DNA of 64,000 nucleotides from JAEUMY01 sp031394355 (GTDB lineage: Bacteria > Pseudomonadota > Gammaproteobacteria > Burkholderiales > Usitatibacteraceae): contig JANNSU010000059.1 in assembly GCA_031394355.1 (NCBI GenBank), forward strand, positions 62,001 to 126,000, in the 5' to 3' direction. The notes under the pieces are model-generated. The model made no database searches. It was not told the DNA's origin and saw only the letters and a program-made list of their open reading frames with translations. Numbering within the stretch: position 1 is the stretch's first letter; each line of letters begins with the position of its first letter. A program made the translations under genes and the position numbers. Below, one piece after another: positions 1-9,246 of this stretch.

Positions 1-36
1 GAGGCCTTGCTGAACTGGCTGGGGGACCGTCCTTGA
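1..36 (+). CDS. C-terminal end of an unidentified upstream gene (partial)
   Basis: An open frame from base 1 reads EALLNWLGDRP and stops at TGA 34-36. That stop overlaps the TTG start of aidB (33-35), so the two genes would be translationally coupled. Eleven residues are too few to identify the product. Confidence 0.4.
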   Translation, partial: EALLNWLGDRP

Positions 37-1670
37 GCGCCACGCATGTTGTCGAGAATCAGCCCCCGTCACTGGCGGGCTACAACGCGTTCGCAGAAGA
101 CACCTTGCTGGTTGACATGGTCGGCCGCAGCCCCGGTGCCTGGGTGGCAGGGCAGGCCGAGGCGCTGGGCGCGCTGGTGGGCGACGCAACGTGGCAGCGA
201 CATGCGTACGACGCCAACCGCTTCCCTCCCGAACTGGTGACGCATGACCGATTCGGCCATCGCATCGATGCCGTACAGTTTCACCCGTCCTATCACCAGC
301 TCATGGCTGCCGGCATCGAGCGCGGTGTGCACGCGCTGGCCTGGTCTGCCGGGCGCCAAGGCGGCTTCAGTGCGCGTGCGGCCCTGTTTTTCCTGTGGAA
401 TCAGCTCGAACAGGGAACGGCCTGTCCGATGACCATGACCTTCGCTGGACGGCAGGTGTTCACGCACGTTCCACATCTGGAGCGCGAGTGGGCTGCCAAG
501 CTCACCGCGCATCAGTACGACCCCCGCCCACTGCCTGTCGCGGAGAAGTCCGGTGTGACCGTCGGCATGGCCATGACCGAGAAGCAGGGAGGGTCCGACT
601 TGCGTGCCGTTCAGACCATTGCAGCCCCGCTGGCCGATGGTTCCTTCGCGCTGACTGGACACAAGTGGTTCTGTTCGGCACCCATGAGCGATGCATTCTT
701 CACGCTCGCACGCACGGCAGACGGTGTCGGCTGCTTCTTCGTGCCGCGCGCTCTGCCCGATGGCACGCGCAACACGCTGCTGATCCAGCGGCTCAAGGAC
801 AAGGTGGGCAATCGTTCCAATGCGTCGTCCGAAATCGAGTACCGCAATACACTGGCCTGGCCGGTCGGCGAGCCCGGGCGAGGCATTCCCACACTGATCG
901 AGATGGCCCATCTCACCCGTTTCGACATCGTGGTGGGCACGGCCGGCATGATGCGTGCTGCGCTGCATCAGGTCGCGCATCATGTCCATCATCGCGCTGC
1001 CTTCGGGAAGAAACTGGGCGAGCATGCGCTCATGCAGAACGTCGTCGCCGATCTCGTGCTCGAGAGCGAAGCCGCGATGCTCATGGCCTTTCGGCTCGCT
1101 CGGGCCGTCGACCTCGCGGCGACGAGTGCCGAAGAGCGCCTCATCATGCGCATCCTCACGCCGATCGCCAAGTACTGGCACTGCAAACGCATCACGCCCT
1201 ACATGGTCGAGGCCATGGAATGCTTCGGTGGCAATGGCTTCGTCGAGGAGCATCCCATGGCGCGACTGTATCGTGAGGCGCCCTTGAATGGCATCTGGGA
1301 AGGCTCGGGCAATGTGATCTGTCTGGACGTGCTGCGGTCGATGCAGAAGACACCGGATGCGGTGCAGGCGTTGCTTGCGGAAGTCGATGTGGCGGCGAAG
1401 GATCACCCTGCACTGGCTACCCATGTTGCGTCCCTTCGCAAGCTGCTCGCCTCGCCGGAGAGCCAGGAAGCCACCGCTCGCCGGGTGGTGGAAGGGCTGG
1501 CGCTGGCCGTGCAGGCGAGGCTGCTTTGCGAATATTCGCCTTCCGCAGTCGCGGACGCGTTCATGGCGTCGCGCATCGCGGGGATGGGCGGCTATGCGTT
1601 CGGAACGTTGCCAGGCGACATCATGACAGCGAGCATCGCGGCCCGAGCGCAGTTATCTGGTCTCCGATAA
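33..1670 (+). CDS. aidB: AidB-type acyl-CoA dehydrogenase
   Basis: This 545-residue flavoprotein of the acyl-CoA dehydrogenase superfamily matches E. coli AidB (541 aa) end to end. Recognisable blocks are the RFHPAWH-like motif (here QFHPSYH), CPMTMTFAG, GMAMTEKQGGSDLR, GHKWFCSAP, RLKDKVGNRSNASSE and NGIWEGSGNVICLDVL. AidB belongs to the Ada adaptive response to alkylating agents, binds FAD and DNA, and has weak isovaleryl-CoA dehydrogenase activity. The TTG start is preferred because the N-terminus aligns with AidB and GGGGGA lies a few bases upstream. One GCGAATATTCGC copy is read in frame as C-E-Y-S near residue 500. Confidence 0.93.
   Translation: MSATHVVENQPPSLAGYNAFAEDTLLVDMVGRSPGAWVAGQAEALGALVGDATWQRHAYDANRFPPELVTHDRFGHRIDAVQFHPSYHQLMAAGIERGVHALAWSAGRQGGFSARAALFFLWNQLEQGTACPMTMTFAGRQVFTHVPHLEREWAAKLTAHQYDPRPLPVAEKSGVTVGMAMTEKQGGSDLRAVQTIAAPLADGSFALTGHKWFCSAPMSDAFFTLARTADGVGCFFVPRALPDGTRNTLLIQRLKDKVGNRSNASSEIEYRNTLAWPVGEPGRGIPTLIEMAHLTRFDIVVGTAGMMRAALHQVAHHVHHRAAFGKKLGEHALMQNVVADLVLESEAAMLMAFRLARAVDLAATSAEERLIMRILTPIAKYWHCKRITPYMVEAMECFGGNGFVEEHPMARLYREAPLNGIWEGSGNVICLDVLRSMQKTPDAVQALLAEVDVAAKDHPALATHVASLRKLLASPESQEATARRVVEGLALAVQARLLCEYSPSAVADAFMASRIAGMGGYAFGTLPGDIMTASIAARAQLSGLR
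1528..1539. repeat. GCGAATATTCGC palindrome, perfect
   Basis: Inside aidB, read in frame as E-Y-S. Confidence 0.95.
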
Positions 1671-1976
1671 AAGAAAAGCCCCGCAATGGCGGGGCCAAAG
1701 ACAAACCGCGACAGGAGTGAACGCGGATTGCAGCTTCAAAGACTGTTACGCACCACGGACAGCGATGGATGCTGCAGGCAGCGCGCCATTGTCACCGACT
1801 CCCGGATACTGCCTGATGGGCAAACCGCCGCCTGCCTGCAGCGCCGCTGAGCGGTCGATCGACAGACAGATCCGGCACCTCAGGCGTAAGATCAGGAAGC
1901 CTTCCAACTTGCCGCGGCTCACCCGCACCGGGCACGGCGCTGCCTGTTTCCTGTATGCGGATGTGACCACAGCGTT
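1671..1976. other. Intergenic region aidB-sulP
   Basis: Apart from the hairpin at 1678-1695, I see no supported gene. The short open frames on both strands lack ribosome sites and family resemblance. It presumably holds the sulP promoter, but no clear -35/-10 pair stands out. Confidence 0.5.
1678..1695 (-). terminator. Rho-independent terminator-like hairpin
   Basis: A 7-bp G+C stem (GCCCCGC / GCGGGGC) with an AATG loop lies 8 bases after the aidB stop. An A-rich stretch precedes it on the + strand, so the T-tract is on the minus strand. It may still end aidB as a simple hairpin. Confidence 0.5.
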
Positions 1977-3704
1977 TTGAAGCTCAAGTTTCTACCGTCT
2001 TTCTCGTTTCGCCCACGGCTCTTCGACTGCCTGAAGACGTACAGCCGCGCCGATCTCGCCGCCGATATCCCGGCAGGCATCACTGTGGGTGTTGTAGCAC
2101 TACCACTGGCGCTGGCATTCGGCATCGCCTCCGGCGTGCGGCCCGAGCAGGGGCTCATCGCCGCGGTCATTGGCGGCTTCCTCGTCTCCGCACTCGGCGG
2201 CTCCAAGGTACAGATCGGCGGCCCGGCTGGTGCCTTCGTGGCGCTCATGTACGCCATTGCCGAGAAGTACGGTGTGGCCAACCTGCTCATCGCCACCATC
2301 ATGGCGGGTGTGCTGCTATTCGCCATGGGCGCACTTCGGCTCGGCAACCTTGTCCGCTTCATTCCCGTCTCGATCATCATCGGCTTTACTGCGGGTATCG
2401 CCGTCATCATCGGGCTCTCGCAGGTCAAGGATCTGCTGGGCCTTGCCATCGACAAGATGCCGTCCAATTTCTTCTCGCAACTGTCCGTCCTCGCGGGCAG
2501 CCTGCATAGCGTCAACATTTACTCTGTCGCGATCAGCGTCGCTGGGCTACTCATCATCGTGCTCTGGCCCGTGTCCTATCAGGCGCAGAAGAGCCGCTGG
2601 CGGCACATCGTCTCCAAGCTGCCCTCCACGCTCATCGTGTTGATCGTGCCCGCCATCATCGTCTGGCTCTTCGACATCAAGGTCGAGACCATTGGCAGCA
2701 AGTTCGGTGCGCTGCCCACGGGCATACCCATGCCGCAGGTGCCGAGCTTCGACTGGGCCACTGCACAGAACCTCGTGGCGCCCACCATCGCCATCGCGCT
2801 GCTGGCCGCCATCGAGTCGCTCCTTTGCGCGCGCATGGCGGACGGCATGACAGACGATCGCCACGATCCCAATCAGGAGCTCATGGCGCAGGGCATCGCC
2901 AACTTCTTCTCGCCCTGGTTCGGCGGTATCGCCGTCACCGGGACCATCGCGCGCACGGTCACGAATATTCGCACCGGCGGGCGCACGCCCGTCGCCGGCA
3001 TCATCCATGCCGTAATCCTGCTGGTGGTGCTCGTGGCTGCCGCGCCGCTGGCCGCGCACATCCCGCTCGCCGCACTCGCCGCCATCCTCCTCTGGGTCGC
3101 GATCAACATGGCTGACTGGGGAGAGTTTGCAAAATTGCGGCAGTTCTCGATGTTCTATCGCGTGACGCTGCTGTCCACCTTTCTGCTTACGGTGGTCTTC
3201 GATCTGGTCGTGGCGGTCGAGGTGGGGCTCGTGCTCTCCAGTCTGTTCTTCATCTATCGCATCTCCACGCTCACCAAGGTGGAGGAAATCGCTCTGTCAA
3301 CCGAGACGACCACGCTGCCCGATGGGCGCCGCGTGGGTGCGTGGAGCATCTATGGCTCCCTGTTCTTCGGCTCCGTGACGAAGCTGGAGAATCTGCTCGA
3401 CCCCGGCCGCAATCTGCCTGACATCGTGATTCTGGAAATGGACCACGTCATCAATCTCGACACCACCGGCCTCGATGCGCTGGAATCGTTGCGCAAATCA
3501 CAGCGGAAGCGCAATGGGGAACTCATCATCGCCGGCGCGCAGGAGCAGCCCTGGTCGCTGATGAAGCGCGGCGGATTCGTCGAGTCCATCGGCGCGTCGA
3601 ACTTCGTGAAGTCACTCGATGCGGCGTTGATGCGTGCGGAAGAGATTGCGCAGGTTGGGGAGCCGACAGCGCATGTCAGTCCGGATTCGGCGGAGATGGC
3701 TTGA
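1977..3704 (+). CDS. SulP-family anion transporter with STAS domain
   Basis: This 575-residue inner-membrane protein has the SulP architecture. An N-terminal entry motif (residues about 22-45, DIPAGITVGVVALPLALAFG) and about ten hydrophobic segments are followed by a C-terminal STAS domain (about 455-555) containing VILEMDHVINLDTTGLDALE. The family moves sulfate, bicarbonate or other anions with H+ or Na+; the substrate cannot be read from sequence. The TTG at 1977 is the only start that keeps the conserved N-terminus, but its ribosome site is weak. A near-copy of the palindrome (2962) encodes N-I-R. Confidence 0.9.
   Translation: MKLKFLPSFSFRPRLFDCLKTYSRADLAADIPAGITVGVVALPLALAFGIASGVRPEQGLIAAVIGGFLVSALGGSKVQIGGPAGAFVALMYAIAEKYGVANLLIATIMAGVLLFAMGALRLGNLVRFIPVSIIIGFTAGIAVIIGLSQVKDLLGLAIDKMPSNFFSQLSVLAGSLHSVNIYSVAISVAGLLIIVLWPVSYQAQKSRWRHIVSKLPSTLIVLIVPAIIVWLFDIKVETIGSKFGALPTGIPMPQVPSFDWATAQNLVAPTIAIALLAAIESLLCARMADGMTDDRHDPNQELMAQGIANFFSPWFGGIAVTGTIARTVTNIRTGGRTPVAGIIHAVILLVVLVAAAPLAAHIPLAALAAILLWVAINMADWGEFAKLRQFSMFYRVTLLSTFLLTVVFDLVVAVEVGLVLSSLFFIYRISTLTKVEEIALSTETTTLPDGRRVGAWSIYGSLFFGSVTKLENLLDPGRNLPDIVILEMDHVINLDTTGLDALESLRKSQRKRNGELIIAGAQEQPWSLMKRGGFVESIGASNFVKSLDAALMRAEEIAQVGEPTAHVSPDSAEMA
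2961..2972. repeat. GCGAATATTCGC palindrome, one mismatch
   Basis: ACGAATATTCGC inside the sulP gene; the 10-bp core is intact and is read as N-I-R. Confidence 0.8.
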
Positions 3705-3889
3705 TCGGGTGGTGTGCGAGAATTTGCACGGCGGGGCAGCATTGCGATTCATTGTTTGACTGGGCATGAAGGTCTGAACCCATGTTCAGCAAGGGCGCAC
3801 GACGCCACACAGCGGGACAGGATGTGAAGATGAGAGTCATGCCGGTCATGGACTTTGCATCGGGGCGATAACAAGAAAGGAGCGACGGC

Positions 3890-5788
3890 ATGGTGCTAAA
3901 TGGCGCGCTGGGGATGAGCAGAAGCGATACCTTGCTGTTGAAAGAACAGTACCGCAGCCTGACGCGGCTGATGCCCAACATGTACGGTGTCATTCTTGCG
4001 GTGACATTGACGCTTGTCGTGATCTTTTACCAAAGCGTGCCCGCCTGGATTGCATTTCCGGTGCCGGCCGCGTTGACGATTGTGGTGGTTCTCCGGACTT
4101 GGCACTGGCTAAACGCGCGTCAGCGCGTTGATGCGATGACCAGCGATCAGCATCTCGCCGCGATCAAGAGCACTGCGTTCATGGGGTTCGGTATTTCCTT
4201 CGGGTTTTCGCTCGTCGGGTTGCTGCTCATGAATTACGGAAGCCCCACGCAACAGGCGTTGGCCCTGATCATGATTTGGGCAGTAGCGGTGGTCTCGGCC
4301 TTCTGCTTGCATTCTGTGCTCGTGGCCGCAATCGGCGTTGTGCTGGCTGCTACGGTTCCCCTCAGCATTGCGTTCCTGGTGAGCATCAATCCGATTGTTG
4401 GAAAGCTCGTACCCGTCATTGTCATGATGACTGTGCTGATTTTGATCGTGCTGGCGGAATTGCATCATGGCTTTGCGAAGTTGGTTCGCTCAAGTGAACG
4501 CGCAGCACAAAGTGAAGTGCAGGCCTTGCATGCGGCGCATCACGACCCTTTGACGGGCTTGCCTAATCGCGCACTGCTTGCCATCCGGCTGGAAGCGATG
4601 CTGGCACGCAAGCGAGATGCTGGCGGCGTGTTTGCCGTGCACTGTATTGATCTGGATCGATTCAAGGAAGTGAACGAGACCTTCGGACATGAAGCAGGTG
4701 ATGAGCTGTTGCGACGCGTGTCACAGCAGTTTGCCAAGGTATGTGGTCCGACAGATATCCTCGCTCGAGTCGGCGGCGATGAATTCGTTCTGGTACAGGA
4801 GGCAAAGGCTGCTGCAGAGGCGGAGACCTTGGCCGCACAACTCATTACCTTGATGTCCATGCCAACGAATCTTGAATCAGGCAGAGTTTTTGTTGGCTGC
4901 AGCATTGGTGTGTTCTTCGTCGACGATCTGGCCATCGACCCGTTGGAATGTGTGCGGCGAGCGGATCTCGCGCTCTATGAGGCCAAACGCAATGGGCGGC
5001 AGCAGCTGATGTTCTTTGATGCCGGTATCGACGAGGCACAGCGCACCAAGCAATTGTTGCGGGATGAATTGCGCGATGCGTTGCTGCATGAGGAGCTGAG
5101 TGTCGTGTACCAGAAGCAGGTCCGCGAACGGCGCACGGTAGGCGTTGAGGCACTGGCCCGCTGGAACTCCAAAGAGCGTGGTGCGGTATCGCCGGCCATA
5201 TTCGTGCCCATCGCGGAAGAAAGCGGGCTCATCGATGCGCTTGGGAATTTCGTCATGCGACGCGCCTTTCTTGACAGCAGAAAAATGAAGGGATTGCGTG
5301 TCAGCGTGAACATTTCGGCAGCGCAGGTACGCATGCACGGCTTTGTCGACAGGGTGCAATCGATGGCCAGTGAAACCGATGTCGACCCATTCCTGGTCGA
5401 GCTGGAAATTACCGAAGGGCTTCTGCTGGGACAGGATCCCGAGACACGCCAAACCCTTGACCGGCTGCGCGCTTTGGGCTTCAGGATTGTGCTGGACGAC
5501 TTCGGGACGGGCTACTCAAGCCTGGGCTATCTGCACCGCTACCCGATAGACAAGATCAAGATTGACCGCCTTTTTGTCTTGAACATGGGCCCGGATGCCA
5601 AGTATGACGCCGTGGTCAGCGCCATCGTCGGCATGGCGCGTGCTTTGGATATCGAGGTCATGGCTGAAGGTGTCGAGACGGAAGTTCAACATGCGAGACT
5701 GGCAGCGGCTGGATGCCGGGATTTTCAAGGATTTCTGTTCGGCAAGCCGATGCCGCTGGACGCGCTGCTTGCAGATCTTGGGCTATGA
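3890..5788 (+). CDS. Membrane GGDEF-EAL cyclic-di-GMP turnover protein
   Basis: This 632-residue protein has an N-terminal membrane module (hydrophobic segments between residues 31 and 190), then GGDEF (about 215-375) and EAL (about 385-625) domains. The GGDEF signature is intact (G295-G-D-E-F299). The RxxD inhibitory site is not: position 286 is Gly where Arg is expected. EAL is also intact (E420-A-L), with downstream NISA, ELEITEG, DDFGTGYSS, KIKIDR and EGVET. Both synthesis and hydrolysis of c-di-GMP are therefore possible. Start ATG 3890 follows AAGGAG at 8-bp spacing. It lies just upstream of a small membrane protein gene. Confidence 0.93.
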   Translation: MVLNGALGMSRSDTLLLKEQYRSLTRLMPNMYGVILAVTLTLVVIFYQSVPAWIAFPVPAALTIVVVLRTWHWLNARQRVDAMTSDQHLAAIKSTAFMGFGISFGFSLVGLLLMNYGSPTQQALALIMIWAVAVVSAFCLHSVLVAAIGVVLAATVPLSIAFLVSINPIVGKLVPVIVMMTVLILIVLAELHHGFAKLVRSSERAAQSEVQALHAAHHDPLTGLPNRALLAIRLEAMLARKRDAGGVFAVHCIDLDRFKEVNETFGHEAGDELLRRVSQQFAKVCGPTDILARVGGDEFVLVQEAKAAAEAETLAAQLITLMSMPTNLESGRVFVGCSIGVFFVDDLAIDPLECVRRADLALYEAKRNGRQQLMFFDAGIDEAQRTKQLLRDELRDALLHEELSVVYQKQVRERRTVGVEALARWNSKERGAVSPAIFVPIAEESGLIDALGNFVMRRAFLDSRKMKGLRVSVNISAAQVRMHGFVDRVQSMASETDVDPFLVELEITEGLLLGQDPETRQTLDRLRALGFRIVLDDFGTGYSSLGYLHRYPIDKIKIDRLFVLNMGPDAKYDAVVSAIVGMARALDIEVMAEGVETEVQHARLAAAGCRDFQGFLFGKPMPLDALLADLGL

Positions 5789-5813
5789 AGGCGGAGCAAA
5801 GACCAACCCCACC

Positions 5814-6215
5814 ATGCTGACCCGTAAAACCCGCGAAACCATTCTGGTCATTCTGATCATCGTCATCCCCACCGCACTCTTCGTGCTGATCGACGAAGAC
5901 CTGCTGCAGAAGATGGCTTTCGCTGCACTTGCGTTGGGCGGGGCCAGTCTCTTCGGCATTCGCAAATACCTCGATCGTCTCGACCAGGCCATGCGAGTCC
6001 TCCCGGATCCCGCCAAGGGTGGCCAGTTCGACCCGACCACGATGCCGCTGAAGCCGCTGGAGCGGAAGCTGCTGGGCATTGACGACATCGCGCATCCTGA
6101 GCGCATCCGACGCGCACTGCGCGATTGGCGATCACTGTTGGTGTCCATCGGCATGGGCTTCGGCGTGACGGCTGTGATCGGGCTGATCTTGCTCATCGTG
6201 ATTTATACCTACTGA
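5814..6215 (+). CDS. Small two-span membrane protein, unknown function
   Basis: This 133-residue protein has hydrophobic segments near residues 8-24 and 33-47 and a strongly hydrophobic C-terminal segment (about 110-133). A polar middle contains P-L-E-R-K-L-L-G-I-D-D. ATG 5814 is 25 bases after the GGDEF-EAL stop, so the two may be co-transcribed. A longer frame starting at 5595 overlaps the upstream gene and is rejected. I do not recognise a family. Confidence 0.65.
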   Translation: MLTRKTRETILVILIIVIPTALFVLIDEDLLQKMAFAALALGGASLFGIRKYLDRLDQAMRVLPDPAKGGQFDPTTMPLKPLERKLLGIDDIAHPERIRRALRDWRSLLVSIGMGFGVTAVIGLILLIVIYTY

Positions 6216-6258
6216 TTGAATCGCGCTTATTGATGTTTCCTCAATTCACTACAAATCA

Positions 6259-6350
6259 TTGTCGTCCCTGCGAAGGCGCGAAGGCATGCTTCGCCCCAGT
6301 GTCGTTCGACCGAAAGCCACTGGACCCCGGCCTTCGCCGGGGCGACGAAA
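6259..6350. repeat. REP-like intergenic repeat
   Basis: The segment begins GTCGTCCCTGCGAAGGC and ends with a CCCCGGC-CTTC-GCCGGGG hairpin (6325-6342) followed by GCGACG. This is the typical look of dispersed extragenic repeats in proteobacteria. Confidence 0.65.
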
Positions 6351-6408
6351 TTTGTAATGACTTCTGGAATCCTCAATAGGTGGGGTTCTCCACCGGCACA
6401 TTTCCCCT

Positions 6409-6420
6409 GCGAATATTCGC
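6409..6420. repeat. GCGAATATTCGC palindrome, perfect
   Basis: Intergenic, about 160 bp upstream of the 2OG-Fe(II) oxygenase start. Confidence 0.95.
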
Positions 6421-6578
6421 ATCCCCATCTGACCCAGCCCGGCAGACCGCCGCCCTTTGATCCGGGTCATCCCATCTGGCCCGGCTTGCCTTATGATTCC
6501 GACCTTTATGATTCCGACCTTTGCAACGGCTTCCCGCGCAGTTGGGCTGCGCAACGAAGCAGCGTCTGGAGAACTCTC

Positions 6579-7517
6579 ATGACTGCCTACGTCCCCACCT
6601 TGGACATCCGCCGCTTTGAAACTGACCGCGACCAGTTCGTGGCGGACCTCGGGGCGGCGTATCGTGAATTCGGCTTCGCAGGGATCAGCGGCCATGGCAT
6701 TGATCCCCAACTCATCGCCCGGGCCTATGACGCGTTCGAGCGTTTCTTCGCATTGCCGGTCGAGACGAAGATGAAATACCACCTGCCGGGCACCGGTGGT
6801 GCGCGTGGCTACACGCCGTACAAGGTGGAGACTGCCAAGGATTCCAAGCATGCGGACCTGAAGGAGTTCTGGCATGTCGGCCGGGAGCTTCCACGCGACT
6901 CCCGCTATGCGGGCCTGACGCCGGAGAACCTGTGGCCGGCGGAGGTGCCAGGCTTTCACGAGCATGGCTATGCCATGTATCAGGCGCTGGATGATCTGGG
7001 CACACGCGTGCTGTCCGCGCTGGCGCTGCATATCAACCTGCCGGAAGATTATTTTTACGACAAGACCAACTTCGGCAGCTCCATCCTGCGGCCGATCCAC
7101 TATCCGCCGATCATTGATGGCGACGTGCCCAACGTGCGCGCCGGTGCGCATGAGGACATCAATCTCATCACGCTGCTGGTGGGCGCCAGCGCAGAGGGCC
7201 TGCAGTTGCTGGGGCGCGATGGCGAGTGGCTGCCCATCACCACACAGGGCGACGTGATCGTGGTGAACATCGGCGACATGCTGCAGCGCCTCACCAACCA
7301 CGTGTATCCGTCCACCACGCATCGCGTGGTCAATCCGAACAACGACAATGCGCGGAAGCCCCGCTACTCCGTGCCGTTCTTCCTCCACCCGAATCCGGAT
7401 TTCTTGATCGACGTGCTGCCCTCCTGCGTGACGCCGGATAATCCCAGCCGCTACCCCGAGCCCATCACCGCCTGGGACTATCTGATGGAGCGCCTGCGCG
7501 AGATTCGCCTGTTGTGA
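6579..7517 (+). CDS. 2-oxoglutarate/Fe(II)-dependent oxygenase, isopenicillin-N-synthase type
   Basis: This 312-residue protein has the two-part IPNS-like layout. An N-terminal DIOX_N region includes GFAGISGHGI, and the C-terminal jelly roll carries the iron ligands GAHEDINLITLL (H-x-D) and THRVVNP (distal H). R-Y-S-V-P-F-F follows as the expected 2-oxoglutarate or substrate contact. Family members hydroxylate or cyclise small molecules; the substrate is unknown. ATG 6579 follows GGAG at 6568-6571, and the longer frame beginning at 6357 would run through intergenic repeats. Confidence 0.87.
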   Translation: MTAYVPTLDIRRFETDRDQFVADLGAAYREFGFAGISGHGIDPQLIARAYDAFERFFALPVETKMKYHLPGTGGARGYTPYKVETAKDSKHADLKEFWHVGRELPRDSRYAGLTPENLWPAEVPGFHEHGYAMYQALDDLGTRVLSALALHINLPEDYFYDKTNFGSSILRPIHYPPIIDGDVPNVRAGAHEDINLITLLVGASAEGLQLLGRDGEWLPITTQGDVIVVNIGDMLQRLTNHVYPSTTHRVVNPNNDNARKPRYSVPFFLHPNPDFLIDVLPSCVTPDNPSRYPEPITAWDYLMERLREIRLL

Positions 7518-7574
7518 ACGGCCGGTGGTGAGGTATCGCGCAGTGCTGTGCGAGTGGTCCTGTTCAAGGCCTGC

Positions 7575-8105
7575 ATGAGCACACCCGTCAGCTTCCGCTT
7601 GGCCACCGCCGCCGATGCCTTGTGCATCGGCGTTGTCGGCACACAGGTCTTCCTCGATACCTACGCGCCGGAAGGCATACGTCCGGCACTCGCCAACGAA
7701 GTGCTGGAACACTTCTCCACCGCCGCCATCGCGACACTGCTGGCACGCCCCGATACGTCATTCATGCTGGCGGAAGTGGCAAACCACCTCGTGGGGTTCT
7801 GCGAGGTGACACACGGGCAGGGTCATGCGCTGGCGCTGCCCGGGCCGACGGCGGAAGTGCACAGGCTTTACGTGCAACGGCCCTTTCTGGGACGCGGCAT
7901 CGGCAAGGCGCTGCTGCATCTCTCGGAGCGCCACGCCCATGAACTCGGCGCGGCGTCATGCTGGCTCACTGCCTGGGTAGAGAACCAGCGCGCGCTCCGC
8001 TTCTATGCCGGGCAGGGCTATCGCGACGTGGGGATGGACATCTACGTCTTTCAGGGTGACGAGTACGAGAACCGCGTGCTAGCGCGGGACGCCTTGCGGT
8101 CGTAA
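7575..8105 (+). CDS. GNAT-family N-acetyltransferase
   Basis: This 176-residue protein carries the GNAT acetyl-CoA motif: V-H-R-L-Y-V-Q-R-P-F-L-G-R-G-I-G-K-A-L-L, followed by E-N-Q-R-A-L-R-F-Y and G-Y-R-D-V-G. The acceptor is unknown. ATG 7575 gives the natural N-terminus; an upstream GTG (7548) would add nine unconserved residues. It follows the oxygenase gene by 57 bases on the same strand. Confidence 0.85.
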   Translation: MSTPVSFRLATAADALCIGVVGTQVFLDTYAPEGIRPALANEVLEHFSTAAIATLLARPDTSFMLAEVANHLVGFCEVTHGQGHALALPGPTAEVHRLYVQRPFLGRGIGKALLHLSERHAHELGAASCWLTAWVENQRALRFYAGQGYRDVGMDIYVFQGDEYENRVLARDALRS

Positions 8106-8133
8106 CGAGGGCGGAGGGTCAACTCGCGCCATT

Positions 8134-8145
8134 GCGAATATTCGC
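8134..8145. repeat. GCGAATATTCGC palindrome, perfect
   Basis: Between convergent genes (GNAT and degenerate-GGDEF). Confidence 0.95.
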
Positions 8146-8190
8146 ACCACGCCTGCGGGTGAATCACGCGTGATCCCGGGCAGACGGCGT

Positions 8191-9135
8191 TCATTTCCTC
8201 CCCGCCCCTGTCTCCTCCTTGAAGAACTCCAGCTCGCTCTCGGTCAGCACCACATCGGGCTTGGTGCGCGCGATGAGGTGCAGGTTGTCATCCGACTGCT
8301 GCATCCTGGCGGCGGCGAGGGCGCTGACGGCGCTGGCGAGCACAGTGCCGGGCCCGGTGCCGGGAAGATATTGCGCGGCACCACACCAGGCGCGAATGGC
8401 CGGTAGTCCGGCGGCATCGGGCGAGGCGGCGCTTTCCTTCAGCTTGTTCATGGTTCGGCGGAGCGTGTCATCGATTTTCTGGTTGTCGCAGAAGCCGATG
8501 ATGAACATTCCTTCCCGCCAGCGGCCCATCCAATCGGTCTTCCGGATATTCATGGCGAGGAGCTGGCTCGTCCGGTGGATGAGCGCCTCCAGCTCGCCGA
8601 TGCCCTGCCCCTGTGCAATCGCTTCAGTATCGGCCAGCTCGATGAGCGCGATGTGCAGCGTCATCTGTTTGCGGTCCGTGCAGGCGCAGTCCTCCATCAT
8701 GCGGCGCTTCACGGCCTGGCGCGTGTAGTGGCCGGTGAGGTCGTCAGTGAGGCCGCGCTCCTGAATGTGTCGTGATGCGCGCTCGCTGCGCTGGGCCAGG
8801 CTCTCGGCGTCGCGCATGATGCGGCCCAGCAGATCCTGGTAGTCCGTGGGCAGGCTGCGGCCGCCCACGGAAAGCGGCCGATGCAACGTGGCAGCGACAT
8901 CCTCCAGCGGGCGCAAGAGGAGACGAATGCCGAGGTAGGCCAATACACCGCCAGCAATACAAAGGCACAGCAGTATCAGGAGGGCGCCTGTGCCCAGCGG
9001 CTGTCCGAGCAGCGCCTTCACGCCTGCATACAGGCCTGGCGGAATCAGCACGGCGACGGCAAGCGTCACGCCCAGCTTGCGGTCGAAGTCCTCACGTGCG
9101 CCGGGAAAGCGGTCAAGCAGTTTGTAGAGCAGCAT
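8191..9135 (-). CDS. Membrane protein with a degenerate GGDEF domain
   Basis: This 314-residue protein has two membrane segments (about 24-44 and 50-73) and a HAMP-like linker (LLLRPLEDVAA). The GGDEF domain starts with the usual D-D-L-T-G-x-Y-T-R-Q-A (about residue 131). The active loop is G-R-W-R-E-G-M-F where RWGGDEF is expected, so cyclase activity is unlikely. It could be a c-di-GMP or GTP sensor or a scaffold. It is transcribed away from the helical-repeat gene at 9450. Confidence 0.75.
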   Translation of the reverse strand: MLLYKLLDRFPGAREDFDRKLGVTLAVAVLIPPGLYAGVKALLGQPLGTGALLILLCLCIAGGVLAYLGIRLLLRPLEDVAATLHRPLSVGGRSLPTDYQDLLGRIMRDAESLAQRSERASRHIQERGLTDDLTGHYTRQAVKRRMMEDCACTDRKQMTLHIALIELADTEAIAQGQGIGELEALIHRTSQLLAMNIRKTDWMGRWREGMFIIGFCDNQKIDDTLRRTMNKLKESAASPDAAGLPAIRAWCGAAQYLPGTGPGTVLASAVSALAAARMQQSDDNLHLIARTKPDVVLTESELEFFKEETGAGRK

Positions 9136-9234
9136 GTCATGTCCCTGGGGTCACTGTGCGCTCTCGTGCATGGCATGCGGCGCAGTGTCATGATGCCACG
9201 GTATAGTCGAACTGAGAATCTGCAAAGCTCCCTT

Positions 9235-9246
9235 GCGAATATTCGC
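9235..9246. repeat. GCGAATATTCGC palindrome, perfect
   Basis: Divergent intergenic region. Confidence 0.95.

Larger units (their letters stand above)
6216..6578. other. Intergenic region with REP-like repeat, palindrome and short tandem repeat
   Basis: It holds a REP-like hairpin element (6259-6350), one GCGAATATTCGC (6409-6420) and two adjoining copies of TATGATTCCGACCTT (6492-6521) just upstream of the oxygenase gene. The tandem 15-mer could be a duplicated promoter element, but this is inference. Confidence 0.6.

Noticed and set aside
69..1424. Long minus-strand open frame (451 codons) opposite aidB
   Set aside because: It is the antisense shadow of a clear AidB gene in G+C-rich DNA; no family motif and no ribosome site.
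1717..1980. Small ORF between aidB and sulP
   Set aside because: No ribosome site, no recognisable domain, and it overlaps the sulP start.
5595..5813. Upstream extension of the small membrane protein at 5814
   Set aside because: It lies wholly inside the EAL domain coding sequence in another frame; ATG 5814 gives a normal hydrophobic N-terminus.
6357..6578. N-terminal extension of the 2OG-Fe(II) oxygenase
   Set aside because: It would translate the palindrome and the 15-bp tandem repeat; ATG 6579 has a ribosome site and starts the domain.
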